Source: an uncultured Bacteroidales bacterium
GTDB lineage: Bacteria; Bacteroidota; Bacteroidia; Bacteroidales; UBA932
Direction: 5' to 3'
Assembly: GCA_934725575.1 (NCBI GenBank)
Contig: CAKVCK010000026.1
Location: forward strand, 1 to 47,592
Length of the DNA: 47,592 bases
Shown: piece by piece, positions 7,934-17,457 of the stretch
Layout: every line of letters begins with the position of its first letter
How positions within the stretch are numbered: the stretch's first letter is position 1
Program-made: the position numbers and the translations under genes
The notes under the pieces: generated by a model
Told to the model about the DNA's origin: nothing
Databases searched by the model: none
The model's input: only the letters and a program-made list of their open reading frames with translations

Positions 7934-10252
7934 CTAATTGTATCTTATGGCGAAATAATCAATACCATTTCCCGAGTCGGTGCCGTCAGCGATGCTGCCT
8001 TCGCCGAAATAGCCGGTGTTGGTGTCCTTGCTTGAAGGCCTGAGGCGGATGAACACCTTCTCCTTGCCAAGGATCTCCAGCGGAAGAGCGAAGTCATACT
8101 GCTTGAACGCCGGAAGCTGCCAATCCCTCTCCTGACCGTTCACGACTCCGTCAGGAACCACATAGTCAGCGATCTTGTGCCAGGCCGCGTCATCGGACAG
8201 ATCCCCGGTCTCAGACCAGTACGCCGTCCAGGAATACGGGGTCTTACCCGTGGCTCCGGTCTGGGCTCCGTACGAGGTGAACTGCATAGAAACGTGGCTC
8301 GCCGTGACATCCTTCGTGGAGAACTCGATTATCCAGGACTCCGCCTTGTCGGTCGCGTCGTTCCACCAAGCCTTTGACATCCAGCCGTCATAGATCTTCG
8401 CGGAAGCTCCGTTGTAGGAATTGTTCTTGCTCCTCGAATCGACCTTACCCTTTCCGTCACTGTTCGTGCCGGAATAGTCAAAATAATATCCGGCGGCGAA
8501 TGAATATCCAAGCGGTTCGTCCAGCGAGGCGTCCACGCCCTTATGGTTCTTGAAAGGAGCCACTCCAGCCGATGTTCCGGTCCAGCCGATATAGTTGAAT
8601 GTGGACGGACAATATGTCACGGCCGCGCCTGTCGAATGGAGGAAACGGGCCGTGGCCTGCCCCTCGGTAGGGCGGAAATACGACACTCCGTCCTCGCTTC
8701 TGAACCCAGCGGCGTACCTGAACTCCAGAAGGATGTTCGAGAACGTCCTTTCCTTGTCGAAAGCGATGTCTGAATATGCCTGATGGCGGATCTGGTAGCG
8801 TCCGATGTTGCCGCACAGGTCGTCATCGTCATTGTCCCCGTACACATAGTTCGGATAGAGCTCGGACACCACGACTCCGGTAAGGGTGCCGGATCCGTAA
8901 GGAAGTTTCACTCCGTCCCTGCGGTAAGGGCAGGTCGTGTTGGTGTACGTGTAGATGGTGCTGCCCTGGATGTCCCGCACTAGCCGAGGGTACTTGGAGA
9001 TGAATCCCTTGCCGCTTGAGAGGGTGTAGGCATCGTTGACCGGGGTCAGGGAGCCTTTCCGGACAGCAAACTCGCAATCCTTCAGCGTCACCTGCGTATA
9101 GAGGTCATTGTCTGTGAGTTCAGAGATATACTTCTCTTTCTCCGGAGCGGAGGTGCCGGCCTCGCGTCCGACCACATTGGCCGTCGTGAAGCCCTCGATG
9201 ATATACCTTTCCGGTTCCAGTTCCTTCCTGATAGTCATCCCCTTGAGAAGCAGGATGACCTTGTCGTATCGAGAGAATATGTTGTCCTCGACGGTCGCGG
9301 CCTTTATAAGGAAGCCATAAGCCGCGTCAAGGCTCTCCACATAGATGTCCTTCAAATATGAGGTGTTGTCCGAGCTGGTGGTGGAGAGTTTCTCGTTCTC
9401 CCCGCTGTTGCCGGATTCCTTGTTCCCGACCACATAGCCTTCCAGCATCACATAGTCATCAATGGTGACAGTCTCTCCGGCACGTCCCAAAGAACGGATC
9501 TCGGAGAACGACATCGACTTGCCCAGACCGTCATTCCCGGTCTTCTGGATGACGTACAATGTCTGTGAATATTCAGTCCCGAACCCGTCCGTGTAAGAGA
9601 GTTTCACGGAAGCCGTGCGAAGGTTCTCCTTGTCGGCGTTCGCATCGTAATTGATTGTCAACAAGCCGTCCCCGACAGTGGCGGAGGTGATCCATTTCTG
9701 ATCGGACGGATAGCTGATGACGCACTCAAGGGATTCGAGGTCAGTGATATTCGTAGAATATTCCACACTCTGCGAGCCGCCTTTGCTTCCGTCAAGGATG
9801 AGCGAGCTGGAAGCCAGTCTGAGGCTCGGCTCACGCTTTCCGCTCTGGCGGACCACCAAGGTGTCGGTTCTGGAGGATGTCTGCACCAAAAGCTTCACCA
9901 TCCTGGCATAGTCATCGTTCTGGTCGCACTCGATGCGGAATGTGCAGTCCCCCGTGAAGGCGATCTGGCGGCAGACCTGATAGTCCTCCAGGTTCCTGAT
10001 CCTCATCCAATCGACCTCACCGTCGCAATAGGTGACGAAGCAGTCCTGGTTCGAGAGTATCTGGATGTCCTTCTTGAGATCAGTCACAACCTTCCCGTCG
10101 TTGTACTCCGCCCTGGCAGGGAATATGACCTCGGACTGGGAGATTCCGAATTCCGAGAACTCGAACCTCTCCACGTCATCCACCGTGCAGGCCGAGAAGG
10201 CCCACACAGTGAAAAGACTGGCAATAATTGAATATATTCTATTCATATTCAT
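7934..10252 (-). CDS. BACON/DUF5689 surface lipoprotein (putative glycan-binding protein 2)
   Basis: A 772-residue lipoprotein with signal peptide and lipobox FSAC (Cys 22). Residues about 30-240 contain immunoglobulin-like BACON-type repeats (for example CFVTYCDGEVDWMRI and VISYPSDQKWITS). Residues 245-490 match a DUF5689 OB-like region (SFSEIRSL...VTIDDYVMLEGYVVG). A C-terminal sandwich of about 270 residues contains 'PYSWTAYWSETGDL'. Such proteins occupy the SusE/SusF position and bind glycans at the cell surface; no catalytic motif is seen. The start could be the second Met (10246). The domain order is the same as in the next gene upstream, so the two are probably divergent paralogues. 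Confidence 0.8.
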   Translation of the reverse strand: MNMNRIYSIIASLFTVWAFSACTVDDVERFEFSEFGISQSEVIFPARAEYNDGKVVTDLKKDIQILSNQDCFVTYCDGEVDWMRIRNLEDYQVCRQIAFTGDCTFRIECDQNDDYARMVKLLVQTSSRTDTLVVRQSGKREPSLRLASSSLILDGSKGGSQSVEYSTNITDLESLECVISYPSDQKWITSATVGDGLLTINYDANADKENLRTASVKLSYTDGFGTEYSQTLYVIQKTGNDGLGKSMSFSEIRSLGRAGETVTIDDYVMLEGYVVGNKESGNSGENEKLSTTSSDNTSYLKDIYVESLDAAYGFLIKAATVEDNIFSRYDKVILLLKGMTIRKELEPERYIIEGFTTANVVGREAGTSAPEKEKYISELTDNDLYTQVTLKDCEFAVRKGSLTPVNDAYTLSSGKGFISKYPRLVRDIQGSTIYTYTNTTCPYRRDGVKLPYGSGTLTGVVVSELYPNYVYGDNDDDDLCGNIGRYQIRHQAYSDIAFDKERTFSNILLEFRYAAGFRSEDGVSYFRPTEGQATARFLHSTGAAVTYCPSTFNYIGWTGTSAGVAPFKNHKGVDASLDEPLGYSFAAGYYFDYSGTNSDGKGKVDSRSKNNSYNGASAKIYDGWMSKAWWNDATDKAESWIIEFSTKDVTASHVSMQFTSYGAQTGATGKTPYSWTAYWSETGDLSDDAAWHKIADYVVPDGVVNGQERDWQLPAFKQYDFALPLEILGKEKVFIRLRPSSKDTNTGYFGEGSIADGTDSGNGIDYFAIRYN

Positions 10253-12561
10253 TATTTTACATATTTGACAGCGACAGCGCCGAAACGCATATACTGGGCT
10301 TTGGCGTAAGTCACCTGCTCGGTGTACTCACCGGTCTTGAAGTTGATGGTGGTGCCATCGGCCGGAATGAGGCGGATGATGACGTTGTCCTTGCCGGCGA
10401 CCTCGGCCGGAAGATCGACGCAATATTCATCGAGGGCGGCAGGGAGGGACTTCATCTTGGAAGCCTTAGCAGGAAGAGGTCTGATCAAGACTTTCTGAAC
10501 CGTCTTGAAGTTCGTACCGTCCGTGGAATATTCCAGATTCCAGTTGACCGGTGCCTGGCCGGTGGCATCCTCTTTCATCTGTCCCATAGCGGACGAGAAG
10601 ATGAACGCCAGTTTCTTTCCGCTTACGGACGCTGTCGAGAATGACCATTGTACGTATGAGTTGGCGGCTCCGGACTTCCACCAGACGGCATCGAAACGTG
10701 TTCCCCTGGCCCTGTCAGTGGCGGTGTCCGGCTTTCCTGTGAAGTTGAGGAACGAGTCGGTCTGGTTAGGCTTGCCGCCGACACTGCTCATAACACCTGT
10801 CCCGACCGATGGATCGAATGTGTCTCCGGTCTTATGGTCTGTCGGTGTTCCCGGCCAGAACCACTCGACAAGGGTCTCGCTGAACCCAGTGCTCTTCAAC
10901 GCGATGTCACTCAAGTCAATAGGACGTATCTGATACTTTCCGAGCTGCTCGGCGCTGTGGAAATCAGATGTCGAGCTCACTACGACTCCCGTGATGTCTC
11001 CGGCCCCCTGTGGCACGCCGTTGTCAGTGATGGCCCAAGGAGTGTTGCTGTTCACGAGCATATTCATCCTCGCCCCGTTTGCGTCACGAAGGATCCTGTA
11101 GTCGAAATTCTGCATATTGGTGCTGATCCAGGTCATGCGGACATTGTTGTAGCTTCCGTAGCAGAAGGCGATCTCCACATTCCTCAGGGTTACAAGCGTG
11201 TAGATGTCATCATCGCCGATCTGCGACACGGTCTTAGCCACAGGTGAAGCGTCGCCGCTTGACTCAACGGTGAAGCTGTTGGCGGTGAGCCCCTTGAGGG
11301 TGTACCTCACCGGATTGTCCTCACGAACGAGGGTGGCGTCGGTAAGGGAGACCTTGACCTTGTCGCCCCTCTTGAGGGTGTTGTCGGCGGCAGTCGCCAC
11401 CTTGATCCTAAGGCCATATTTCCCGTCAACGCCCTGCAGGTAGTTCGTCGTGGCAGACTCGTTGTAGTCTATCGAAGAAGCCGAAAGCATCGGATCAGTG
11501 TCCATATTCTCCTTTCCTCCGTCAGCGACAGCCACTGCCTCGAACCAGTCGCCGTCGAACTTATATTCCCCGGCGGAAGTCAGAAGCGCGCGGAGTTCGG
11601 CGAATGAATATTGCTTGGTAGGGATGATCTGTGTCACTTTCAGTTCGGCGGACACGCCCTTCTCGGCGAGCTCGAACTTGATTGTGGCCGTGCGCTCGGA
11701 CTTTATCTCGTTGGCGGCGACATTGAACGTCACGCCTTCCTCTGACATCACGATGTCCGAAATCCAATCCTTCTGGGCACCCTCATAGGTGACAGAGCTG
11801 GTCAGCGACGGGAAGAATGTCCCGAGGTTGGCCTTCCAGGTCACGGACTTGGCCGAGGCGTAGGCCTCAACCGTCATCTGTGTCTCGTCAAGGATAAGAT
11901 AACCCGCTTCTGATCCCTGGGTGATGGTCGCCGTGGCACGGTAGGTGGCCTCGTCATCCGTGTAGGAGAGGATCAAGGTTCCGGTACGCTCCTCGCCGGT
12001 CGTGTTCTCGCCGACGCTGTAGCTCAGCCTGCCGTCCTCGACAGTGAGGCCGGTGATCCAGTCCTCAGAGGCCTCCGCCTTCAGAAGAGACTCGTCCACA
12101 TTGGACTTGAAGGTGATGTGATCATCCGTGGACCAAGCGATGTAATGCTTGTCCGTGTCCTCGAACGTGATCTTTGGATTGCCGAGCGCGCCATCCTGAT
12201 TCAAATGAATATAAATGGTCTTGCTCACTCCCGAGGCCGTCAGAACGATGTCCGCGCGGCGGCGGAGCCCATCGTTACCGGTCACATTCAGGACGAACTC
12301 TCCGTTTCCCGAGCCGTCAGCCTTGTCGAGAGTGGCCCAGTCGGCGTTCTCGCCAAGCTTTGCGTTCCAGCTGCCTTTGGCATAGACCAGCACGTGCTGC
12401 TGACTGGCCTTGCTGGAAAGGTTCATGGTAGTGTCATTGACAGCGAGGGTCATCCTTGTCGGAGACTCTTTCTCTTCCTGACAGGAAGCCGCGAAAAGGG
12501 CGGCCGCGGCCAGAAGCGCTGTCAGGGCATTCCTAAGTATGGTTGTATGTTTCATATTCAT
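10252..12561 (-). CDS. BACON/DUF5689 surface lipoprotein (putative glycan-binding protein 1)
   Basis: With the start at 12561 (MNMKHTTIL) this is a 769-residue lipoprotein with lipobox FAASC. A longer reading to 12615 would overlap susD by 44 bases, so the inner start is chosen; 12555 (MKHTT) is also possible. Three or four BACON-like Ig modules follow (ASEDWITGL, GAQKDWISD). A DUF5689 segment begins at 'YSFAELRALLTSAGEYKF', and a C-terminal beta-sandwich contains 'APVNWNLEYSTDG'. Its position right after susD is where surface glycan-binding proteins of PULs are encoded. No enzymatic residues are apparent. The glycan bound cannot be predicted. Confidence 0.8.
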   Translation of the reverse strand: MNMKHTTILRNALTALLAAAALFAASCQEEKESPTRMTLAVNDTTMNLSSKASQQHVLVYAKGSWNAKLGENADWATLDKADGSGNGEFVLNVTGNDGLRRRADIVLTASGVSKTIYIHLNQDGALGNPKITFEDTDKHYIAWSTDDHITFKSNVDESLLKAEASEDWITGLTVEDGRLSYSVGENTTGEERTGTLILSYTDDEATYRATATITQGSEAGYLILDETQMTVEAYASAKSVTWKANLGTFFPSLTSSVTYEGAQKDWISDIVMSEEGVTFNVAANEIKSERTATIKFELAEKGVSAELKVTQIIPTKQYSFAELRALLTSAGEYKFDGDWFEAVAVADGGKENMDTDPMLSASSIDYNESATTNYLQGVDGKYGLRIKVATAADNTLKRGDKVKVSLTDATLVREDNPVRYTLKGLTANSFTVESSGDASPVAKTVSQIGDDDIYTLVTLRNVEIAFCYGSYNNVRMTWISTNMQNFDYRILRDANGARMNMLVNSNTPWAITDNGVPQGAGDITGVVVSSTSDFHSAEQLGKYQIRPIDLSDIALKSTGFSETLVEWFWPGTPTDHKTGDTFDPSVGTGVMSSVGGKPNQTDSFLNFTGKPDTATDRARGTRFDAVWWKSGAANSYVQWSFSTASVSGKKLAFIFSSAMGQMKEDATGQAPVNWNLEYSTDGTNFKTVQKVLIRPLPAKASKMKSLPAALDEYCVDLPAEVAGKDNVIIRLIPADGTTINFKTGEYTEQVTYAKAQYMRFGAVAVKYVK

Positions 12562-12571
12562 TCTGTGTTTA

Positions 12572-14068
12572 TTATTGTACTCCGTATTGTTCATATTCCT
12601 TATTGTCAAGCGCATAGCCTGAGTAGGCCACCTGCACGGCAGGGATCGGGTAATACCTGTGGCAAGGGAGGATGTTGGTCTTCAAGGCGACGGACCTGGT
12701 CTCGGATTCCGTGCGCTCGTACCAGGTTCCCCACCTGACGAGGTCGAACTTCCTCTGGAACTCTCCGAAGAGCTCACGTCCGCGCTCCGCCATAATCTCC
12801 TCGCGGATCCTCTTCCACGTATGTTTGTCGTACAGCCTTATCCCGGCACGGATTTTCGTCATATTCAAGTACTTGAGGGCCGCGTCCATATCATCCTGAA
12901 GCATACAGTGGGCCTCGGCGATCATCAGCAGGACATCGGCGTAGCGGAAAATCTTGTAGTTGTTGTGGTCGTGGTTGCTCTGCATATCCGGGCACCAGAA
13001 CTTAGGACCGAGGAACGCCGTCGTCGTGGTGTTCTTCATCGTGTTGAACATCTGGCCGTTCCATTCCCTGACGATTGTCATCGGCCGCCTGAGGTCATTG
13101 TTCTCCTCCGCCAGCAGGTTGTTGACCAGATAGTTGTTGGCCTGCGCCGGAGCCCAGCACGTGGCGTTGTCGCCGAGTTCCTCGATCACGACTCCGTCAT
13201 ATTTGTTGCCGCTCCTTCTGTAAGGCATACAAAGGCAGGCCAGATTGGATGTGTAGTCCAGGCCTCCGGCGGAATAGGTGTGCTGCACCTCAAGGATGGA
13301 CTCGGGAGTGTTCTTCATCCTGAAAGGGATGTCCGAAAGCGGGTACTGATCCAGAGAGCCGTAGATCTCCTCGATCTTCCGGCAAGCGTCCAGCGACACC
13401 TGCCACTCATTGTTCCACTGGGCCATCTTGGCGATAAGCATATAGCCCACGGCCGCTCCGACCCTGTTGTCAGCGATCTCGGAGGATCTTTTCAACGGAA
13501 GGCTCGGAAGGCACTCCTGAAGGTCCTTGATAAGCCAGGCGCGGGTCGAGTCCGCCGACATACGGGGAAGCTTGGCCACCTTCGCGAGGGTCGCCTCGTC
13601 AGCTACATCCTCGGTGTAGAAAGGAATATCCCCGAAGAACGATGTCATAAGCCAATAGTAGAAGGCTCTCATAATCTTGCCCTCGGCCGCCAGCGGAGCC
13701 TTTACCTTCTCGTCAAGGTTGGACCCCTCGATTCCGGTGATGGCCTCGTTGCAGTAGCGTATTCCTTTGTAGCCGTTGTTCCAGACATCGGCGCCGAAAC
13801 GCGGGTTCGCCGGTGATATGTCCAGCTGCGCGTCCTGCGTCGATGATCTTGAATATGCCAGATCAGTCGCGCACTCCGTGGCGAGCATCATCTTGTAGGA
13901 ATAGAGATCCTTCATAGGAATATAACAGGAGTTCAACGCCGCCCTGCACTGCTGCTCGTTCTTGTAGAACGACTTGGAGTTGGCGAATGTGGACGTGTCC
14001 TCCTCAAGGCTGCACGCCGAGAAAGCGGCCGCAGCGAAAATCACTGTCAATATATTCTTAAGTTTCAT
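12572..14068 (-). CDS. susD: RagB/SusD family nutrient-uptake lipoprotein
   Basis: A 498-residue lipoprotein (lipobox FSAC, Cys 19), the lid of the SusC/SusD outer-membrane import complex. The N-terminal part (SKSFYKNEQQCRAALNSCY) and the mid region with tetratricopeptide-like helices are typical of RagB/SusD. The C-terminal SusD domain carries 'FRYADVLLMIAEAHC' and 'IMAERGRELFGEFQRKFDLVRW', both strongly diagnostic. The length is within the usual 480-620. It starts 12 bases after the susC stop. The symbol is used in the family sense; the substrate is not implied. Confidence 0.95.
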   Translation of the reverse strand: MKLKNILTVIFAAAAFSACSLEEDTSTFANSKSFYKNEQQCRAALNSCYIPMKDLYSYKMMLATECATDLAYSRSSTQDAQLDISPANPRFGADVWNNGYKGIRYCNEAITGIEGSNLDEKVKAPLAAEGKIMRAFYYWLMTSFFGDIPFYTEDVADEATLAKVAKLPRMSADSTRAWLIKDLQECLPSLPLKRSSEIADNRVGAAVGYMLIAKMAQWNNEWQVSLDACRKIEEIYGSLDQYPLSDIPFRMKNTPESILEVQHTYSAGGLDYTSNLACLCMPYRRSGNKYDGVVIEELGDNATCWAPAQANNYLVNNLLAEENNDLRRPMTIVREWNGQMFNTMKNTTTTAFLGPKFWCPDMQSNHDHNNYKIFRYADVLLMIAEAHCMLQDDMDAALKYLNMTKIRAGIRLYDKHTWKRIREEIMAERGRELFGEFQRKFDLVRWGTWYERTESETRSVALKTNILPCHRYYPIPAVQVAYSGYALDNKEYEQYGVQ

Positions 14069-14080
14069 TTCTGTCGATGA

Positions 14081-17000
14081 TTAGTATCTGAACTGCACAC
14101 TGAACACTATGGTCCTCGCCTTAGGGTAAGCGCCCATATCCAGACGCCTCAGCGTGGACTCGCTGCCGGAGGATGAGACATCAGGGTCGAATCCGTTGTA
14201 CTTCTTCCAAAGCAGGAGGTTCTCGCCGCTGAGGTTAAAGGTTATGTCCTTCAGCCACTTGACCTTCTTGGAAATATCGAGCGTGTAGCCCAGCGAGACG
14301 TTCTTCAGCCTGACGTAGGATGCGTCATAGACCATCCTGTCGCTCGGCACGTCCTTGGACATCGTGCCGCCGGCCCTCGGGTAGTCCGAATCCGGATTCC
14401 TGACCGGATGCCAGGAGTTGACCATATACCGGTACTGGTTCGTGGTGTTTCCGCCTGCCATAAACAGTTCGGAGTAGTTGTAGATCTTTCCGCCGAACGA
14501 GTAGGCCACATAGACACCGAGACGGAAATCACCGAAGGTGAACGTGTTCTGCACGCCTCCGTACAGCCACGGATCGGCGTTGCCAAGATAAACAAGGTCC
14601 TTCTGGTCAAGCGTTCCATCGTTGTTTATGTCATAGTACCGAGGCGTTCCGAAATTGATGTCGTACTTGTCAGGCGTGATCACCGAGGATGACGTGTAGG
14701 CGTGCGTGACCTCGTTGCGCTTGAACTCTTCAGTGTTGTGCCATACCCCGGCGTAACGGAATCCCCAAAGGGCGTTGAGCGGATAGCCCTTCACGAATCC
14801 GTGCATCATAAACGGGTTGTTTCCGCCCGAGTCGGCCACGGAGACATATTCAGAGGTTCCGATGTTGTCCACATTCTGCCTGTTGTGGGACAGCGTAAGG
14901 TTCGTGGTCCAGGTGAAGCCCTTCCGCACGATGTTGCGGCTTTCGATGGAAAGCTCAACTCCGTAGTTGGAGGTGTTGCCGAGGTTCACGAAATGGGAGT
15001 TGAATCCGGTCTGGGAAGCCACCTGCACCTCCATAAGAAGGTCTCTGGTCTTGGAGACGTAGGCCTCTGCCGTGACATTGAGCCTGCTGTTGAAGAAGGA
15101 CATATCGGTCGCGACATTGTAAAGGTCCGTCTTCTCCCAGGTGAGGTCCGGGCTTGGAAGCTGCCCCCTGAAATACGCCGCCGCCTGGCTTCCTCCGAAT
15201 ATGTAGCCCTTGGAAGTCGTGGAGAGCATCTCAAGGCTTCTGTAAGCGTCAACCGCATCGTTTCCGGTGCGTCCGGCGCTGAGCCTGAGTGAAAGCTCGT
15301 CGATCCAGGAAGCGTGCTTCAGGAAGTTCTCCTTCTTGACGTTCCATTTCAAGGCCGCCGAAGGGAAGAATCCCCATTTGTTGTTGGCGGCGAAGTTGGA
15401 AGCGCCGTCCGCGCGGCCTGTCACGGTGATGTAATAACGTGACTTATAATTATAGTTGGCCCTGGCGAGGAAAGACATCTTGGTCGTGGAGACGGAAGCG
15501 GAGCTCGGGCTGAGCGTGTTCTTGTCGGTCACGCCTCCCATATTGTTCCATTTCACATCGTCCACCATATATCCGGAGCCGGAGATGGCAAGCCTGTCGG
15601 ATTTGAACCGGTACGCCGTGAAGCCACCGAGGACATCGAATCTGTGCCCTTTCTTCTTCAAGGCGTAGGTTATCGTGTTCTCGCTGGAGAGGGTCATATC
15701 ATCCCGCTCGTTTCTGGTGGCGTCTCCGCCCTCCCCCGGATTCTTCGCCGGAAGGGTGCTCGGATTATAGATGAACCCGTGCTGCTGGTAGCTGTAGTAA
15801 GAGTTGCTGCTCCTGAGTTTCAGGTCCTTTACCGGCTCGATTTCCACATAGACGGAATGGTTGGCCGAAAGTCTTGTCACATAGTTGGTCCTCATCGCGA
15901 TGAGCGCGGTAGGAGGATTATAGGTCGTGGTGACATTGTCCTCGTCATCGGTGATGTAGTAGTCCGTCTTCTTCAAAAGCGGGCTCAGGTACATCGCCGA
16001 ACGGGTGCTCGTGCCGCCGATGTTCGCAAGGAGCTTGTCCTGAGAGCGGTAGGTATAGGATCCCTTGTAGCCGACCTTCATCCACTTGAAGAGCTGACGG
16101 TCAAGGTTGATCCTGCCGGTGTATCTGGTCTGGCCACTGTTCTTCACGATACCCTCGGTGTCGTTGTAGCCCAGTGACGCATAGTAAGACGCCTCCTTAT
16201 TTCCACCAGAAAGGGAAAGGTTGTAGTTCTGATAGGCGGCCGTCCTCATAATCGCCCCTATCCAGTCAGTGCCCTGCCCATAGGAAAGCGGATCCGGATA
16301 AGGATATTCGGAAGGAGCCGCTCCCGGCACCGCATCCGTGTTTGATGATTGGAACAGAGCGATGTCGTTCCTGTACTGGGCGAACTCGCTGGCGTTCATC
16401 AGATCCAGTTTCTTAGGCAGCTGGCTTATGCCGGCCTCGGCTTTGAACGTGATCCTCGGTTTGCTTCCCGTAGAGCCCTGCCGGGTTGTGACGATGATGA
16501 CACCGTTGGAGCCTCTGGAACCATAGATGGCTGTGGAGGAAGCGTCCTTGAGCACGGAGATGGACTCGATGTCGGCGGAGTTAAGGTCGCCAAGGTCAGA
16601 GACAGCGTCCATCACGCCGTCCACCACGATGAGAGGCTCGTTGGACGCGATGATCGAACGGGTTCCACGGATGCGGATAGACGTGGCCGCTCCCGGCTCA
16701 CCGGAGGTGGTCATAATGTCCGTTCCGGCGATCCTACCCTGAAGTGCCTGGTCAACGGAAAGGACTGGCGCATCCTTCACATCGGCCATCTTAACATTGG
16801 TCACCGAACCGGTCAGGTCCTGCTTGCGCACAGAGCCGTAAGCGATGGTCACGGCCTCGTTAAGTGTAAGGTTCTTGTCCGGAGACAGAGACACGGAGAT
16901 GTTCCTGCGTTCCTTTGGGACGGAGACCTTCTTCGTCTCATATCCCATAAACTGGACCTCCAGGGCGCTTCCCGCGGACACATTGATGGAGAACTTGCCG

Positions 17001-17185
17001 TCAGCGTCGGTAGAGGTGCCGTTGGTGGTTCCCGGCACAAGCACGAAAGCGCCAGGCAAAGGCTCCCCTCTCTCATCCACGACAGTACCCGTCACAGTGA
17101 TCGTACCCTGCTGTCCCTGGGCTTCCGCGAAGACCGGGCACAACAAAACTGCGACCACGAAAATCAGAATCAGTCTAATCTTCAT
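14081..17185 (-). CDS. susC: SusC/RagA family TonB-dependent outer-membrane transporter
   Basis: A 1034-residue outer-membrane transporter that imports oligosaccharides together with SusD, driven by TonB. The order is: signal peptide to about residue 22, a carboxypeptidase-regulatory-like domain (about 30-105; VVDERGEPLPGAFV), a plug domain (about 115-235; DVKDAPVLSVDQALQGRIAG and IRIRGTRSI), then a 22-strand barrel ending in an aromatic residue (FSVQFRY), as outer-membrane proteins do. The SusC signature 'YGSRGSNGVIIVTT' is present. It is the first gene of the operon, preceded by a structured leader and a clear -7 box. Confidence 0.95.
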   Translation of the reverse strand: MKIRLILIFVVAVLLCPVFAEAQGQQGTITVTGTVVDERGEPLPGAFVLVPGTTNGTSTDADGKFSINVSAGSALEVQFMGYETKKVSVPKERRNISVSLSPDKNLTLNEAVTIAYGSVRKQDLTGSVTNVKMADVKDAPVLSVDQALQGRIAGTDIMTTSGEPGAATSIRIRGTRSIIASNEPLIVVDGVMDAVSDLGDLNSADIESISVLKDASSTAIYGSRGSNGVIIVTTRQGSTGSKPRITFKAEAGISQLPKKLDLMNASEFAQYRNDIALFQSSNTDAVPGAAPSEYPYPDPLSYGQGTDWIGAIMRTAAYQNYNLSLSGGNKEASYYASLGYNDTEGIVKNSGQTRYTGRINLDRQLFKWMKVGYKGSYTYRSQDKLLANIGGTSTRSAMYLSPLLKKTDYYITDDEDNVTTTYNPPTALIAMRTNYVTRLSANHSVYVEIEPVKDLKLRSSNSYYSYQQHGFIYNPSTLPAKNPGEGGDATRNERDDMTLSSENTITYALKKKGHRFDVLGGFTAYRFKSDRLAISGSGYMVDDVKWNNMGGVTDKNTLSPSSASVSTTKMSFLARANYNYKSRYYITVTGRADGASNFAANNKWGFFPSAALKWNVKKENFLKHASWIDELSLRLSAGRTGNDAVDAYRSLEMLSTTSKGYIFGGSQAAAYFRGQLPSPDLTWEKTDLYNVATDMSFFNSRLNVTAEAYVSKTRDLLMEVQVASQTGFNSHFVNLGNTSNYGVELSIESRNIVRKGFTWTTNLTLSHNRQNVDNIGTSEYVSVADSGGNNPFMMHGFVKGYPLNALWGFRYAGVWHNTEEFKRNEVTHAYTSSSVITPDKYDINFGTPRYYDINNDGTLDQKDLVYLGNADPWLYGGVQNTFTFGDFRLGVYVAYSFGGKIYNYSELFMAGGNTTNQYRYMVNSWHPVRNPDSDYPRAGGTMSKDVPSDRMVYDASYVRLKNVSLGYTLDISKKVKWLKDITFNLSGENLLLWKKYNGFDPDVSSSGSESTLRRLDMGAYPKARTIVFSVQFRY

Positions 17186-17318
17186 TATGAGTTATTTTTG
17201 GTTAAAAGTAGGTATTAACTTTTCCAAGATGGACAAGCCATCCAGACGATGGTTCCGATGTAGTCCGGAACCAACCGCGATGCAAAATTCGCCAATCGCG
17301 GTGGATTGCCCAACACCC
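17186..17318 (-). promoter_or_regulatory. Structured 5' leader of the susC mRNA
   Basis: Between the predicted transcription start (near 17318) and the susC ATG lie about 130 untranslated bases with three separate hairpins. They are CCGCGAT/ATCGCGG (17275-17281 with 17295-17301), GGTTCCG/CGGAACC (17251-17257 with 17266-17272) and CCATC/GATGG (17238-17242 with 17248-17252). The last two abut. Such leaders in PULs can carry antisense-RNA or protein control of susC, but no known riboswitch is recognised here. Confidence 0.5.
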
Positions 17319-17325
17319 TCGCGGC

Positions 17326-17333
17326 CAAATATA
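17326..17333 (-). promoter_or_regulatory. -7 box of the PUL operon
   Basis: The minus strand reads TATATTTG (TAnnTTTG). It is the only good promoter match between the regulator and susC, and the spacing of the following genes (0-12 bases) implies it drives all eight genes down to 1336. The AT-rich stretch 17334-17457 behind it holds no gene; it is the likely site for regulator binding. Confidence 0.6.
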
Positions 17334-17457
17334 GACTGATTACGGAGGAATATAGTCGCATATTCATTGATAAATTATTATCTATCAATAAATATACACA
17401 TAAAGTGCCTATATGATTTTATCGTTTAAAATATAGACCCTTACAGAGCGATTACAA

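Noticed and set aside
12659..13816. 385-codon plus-strand frame opposite susD
   Set aside because: Antisense shadow of a clear SusD gene without promoter or domain.
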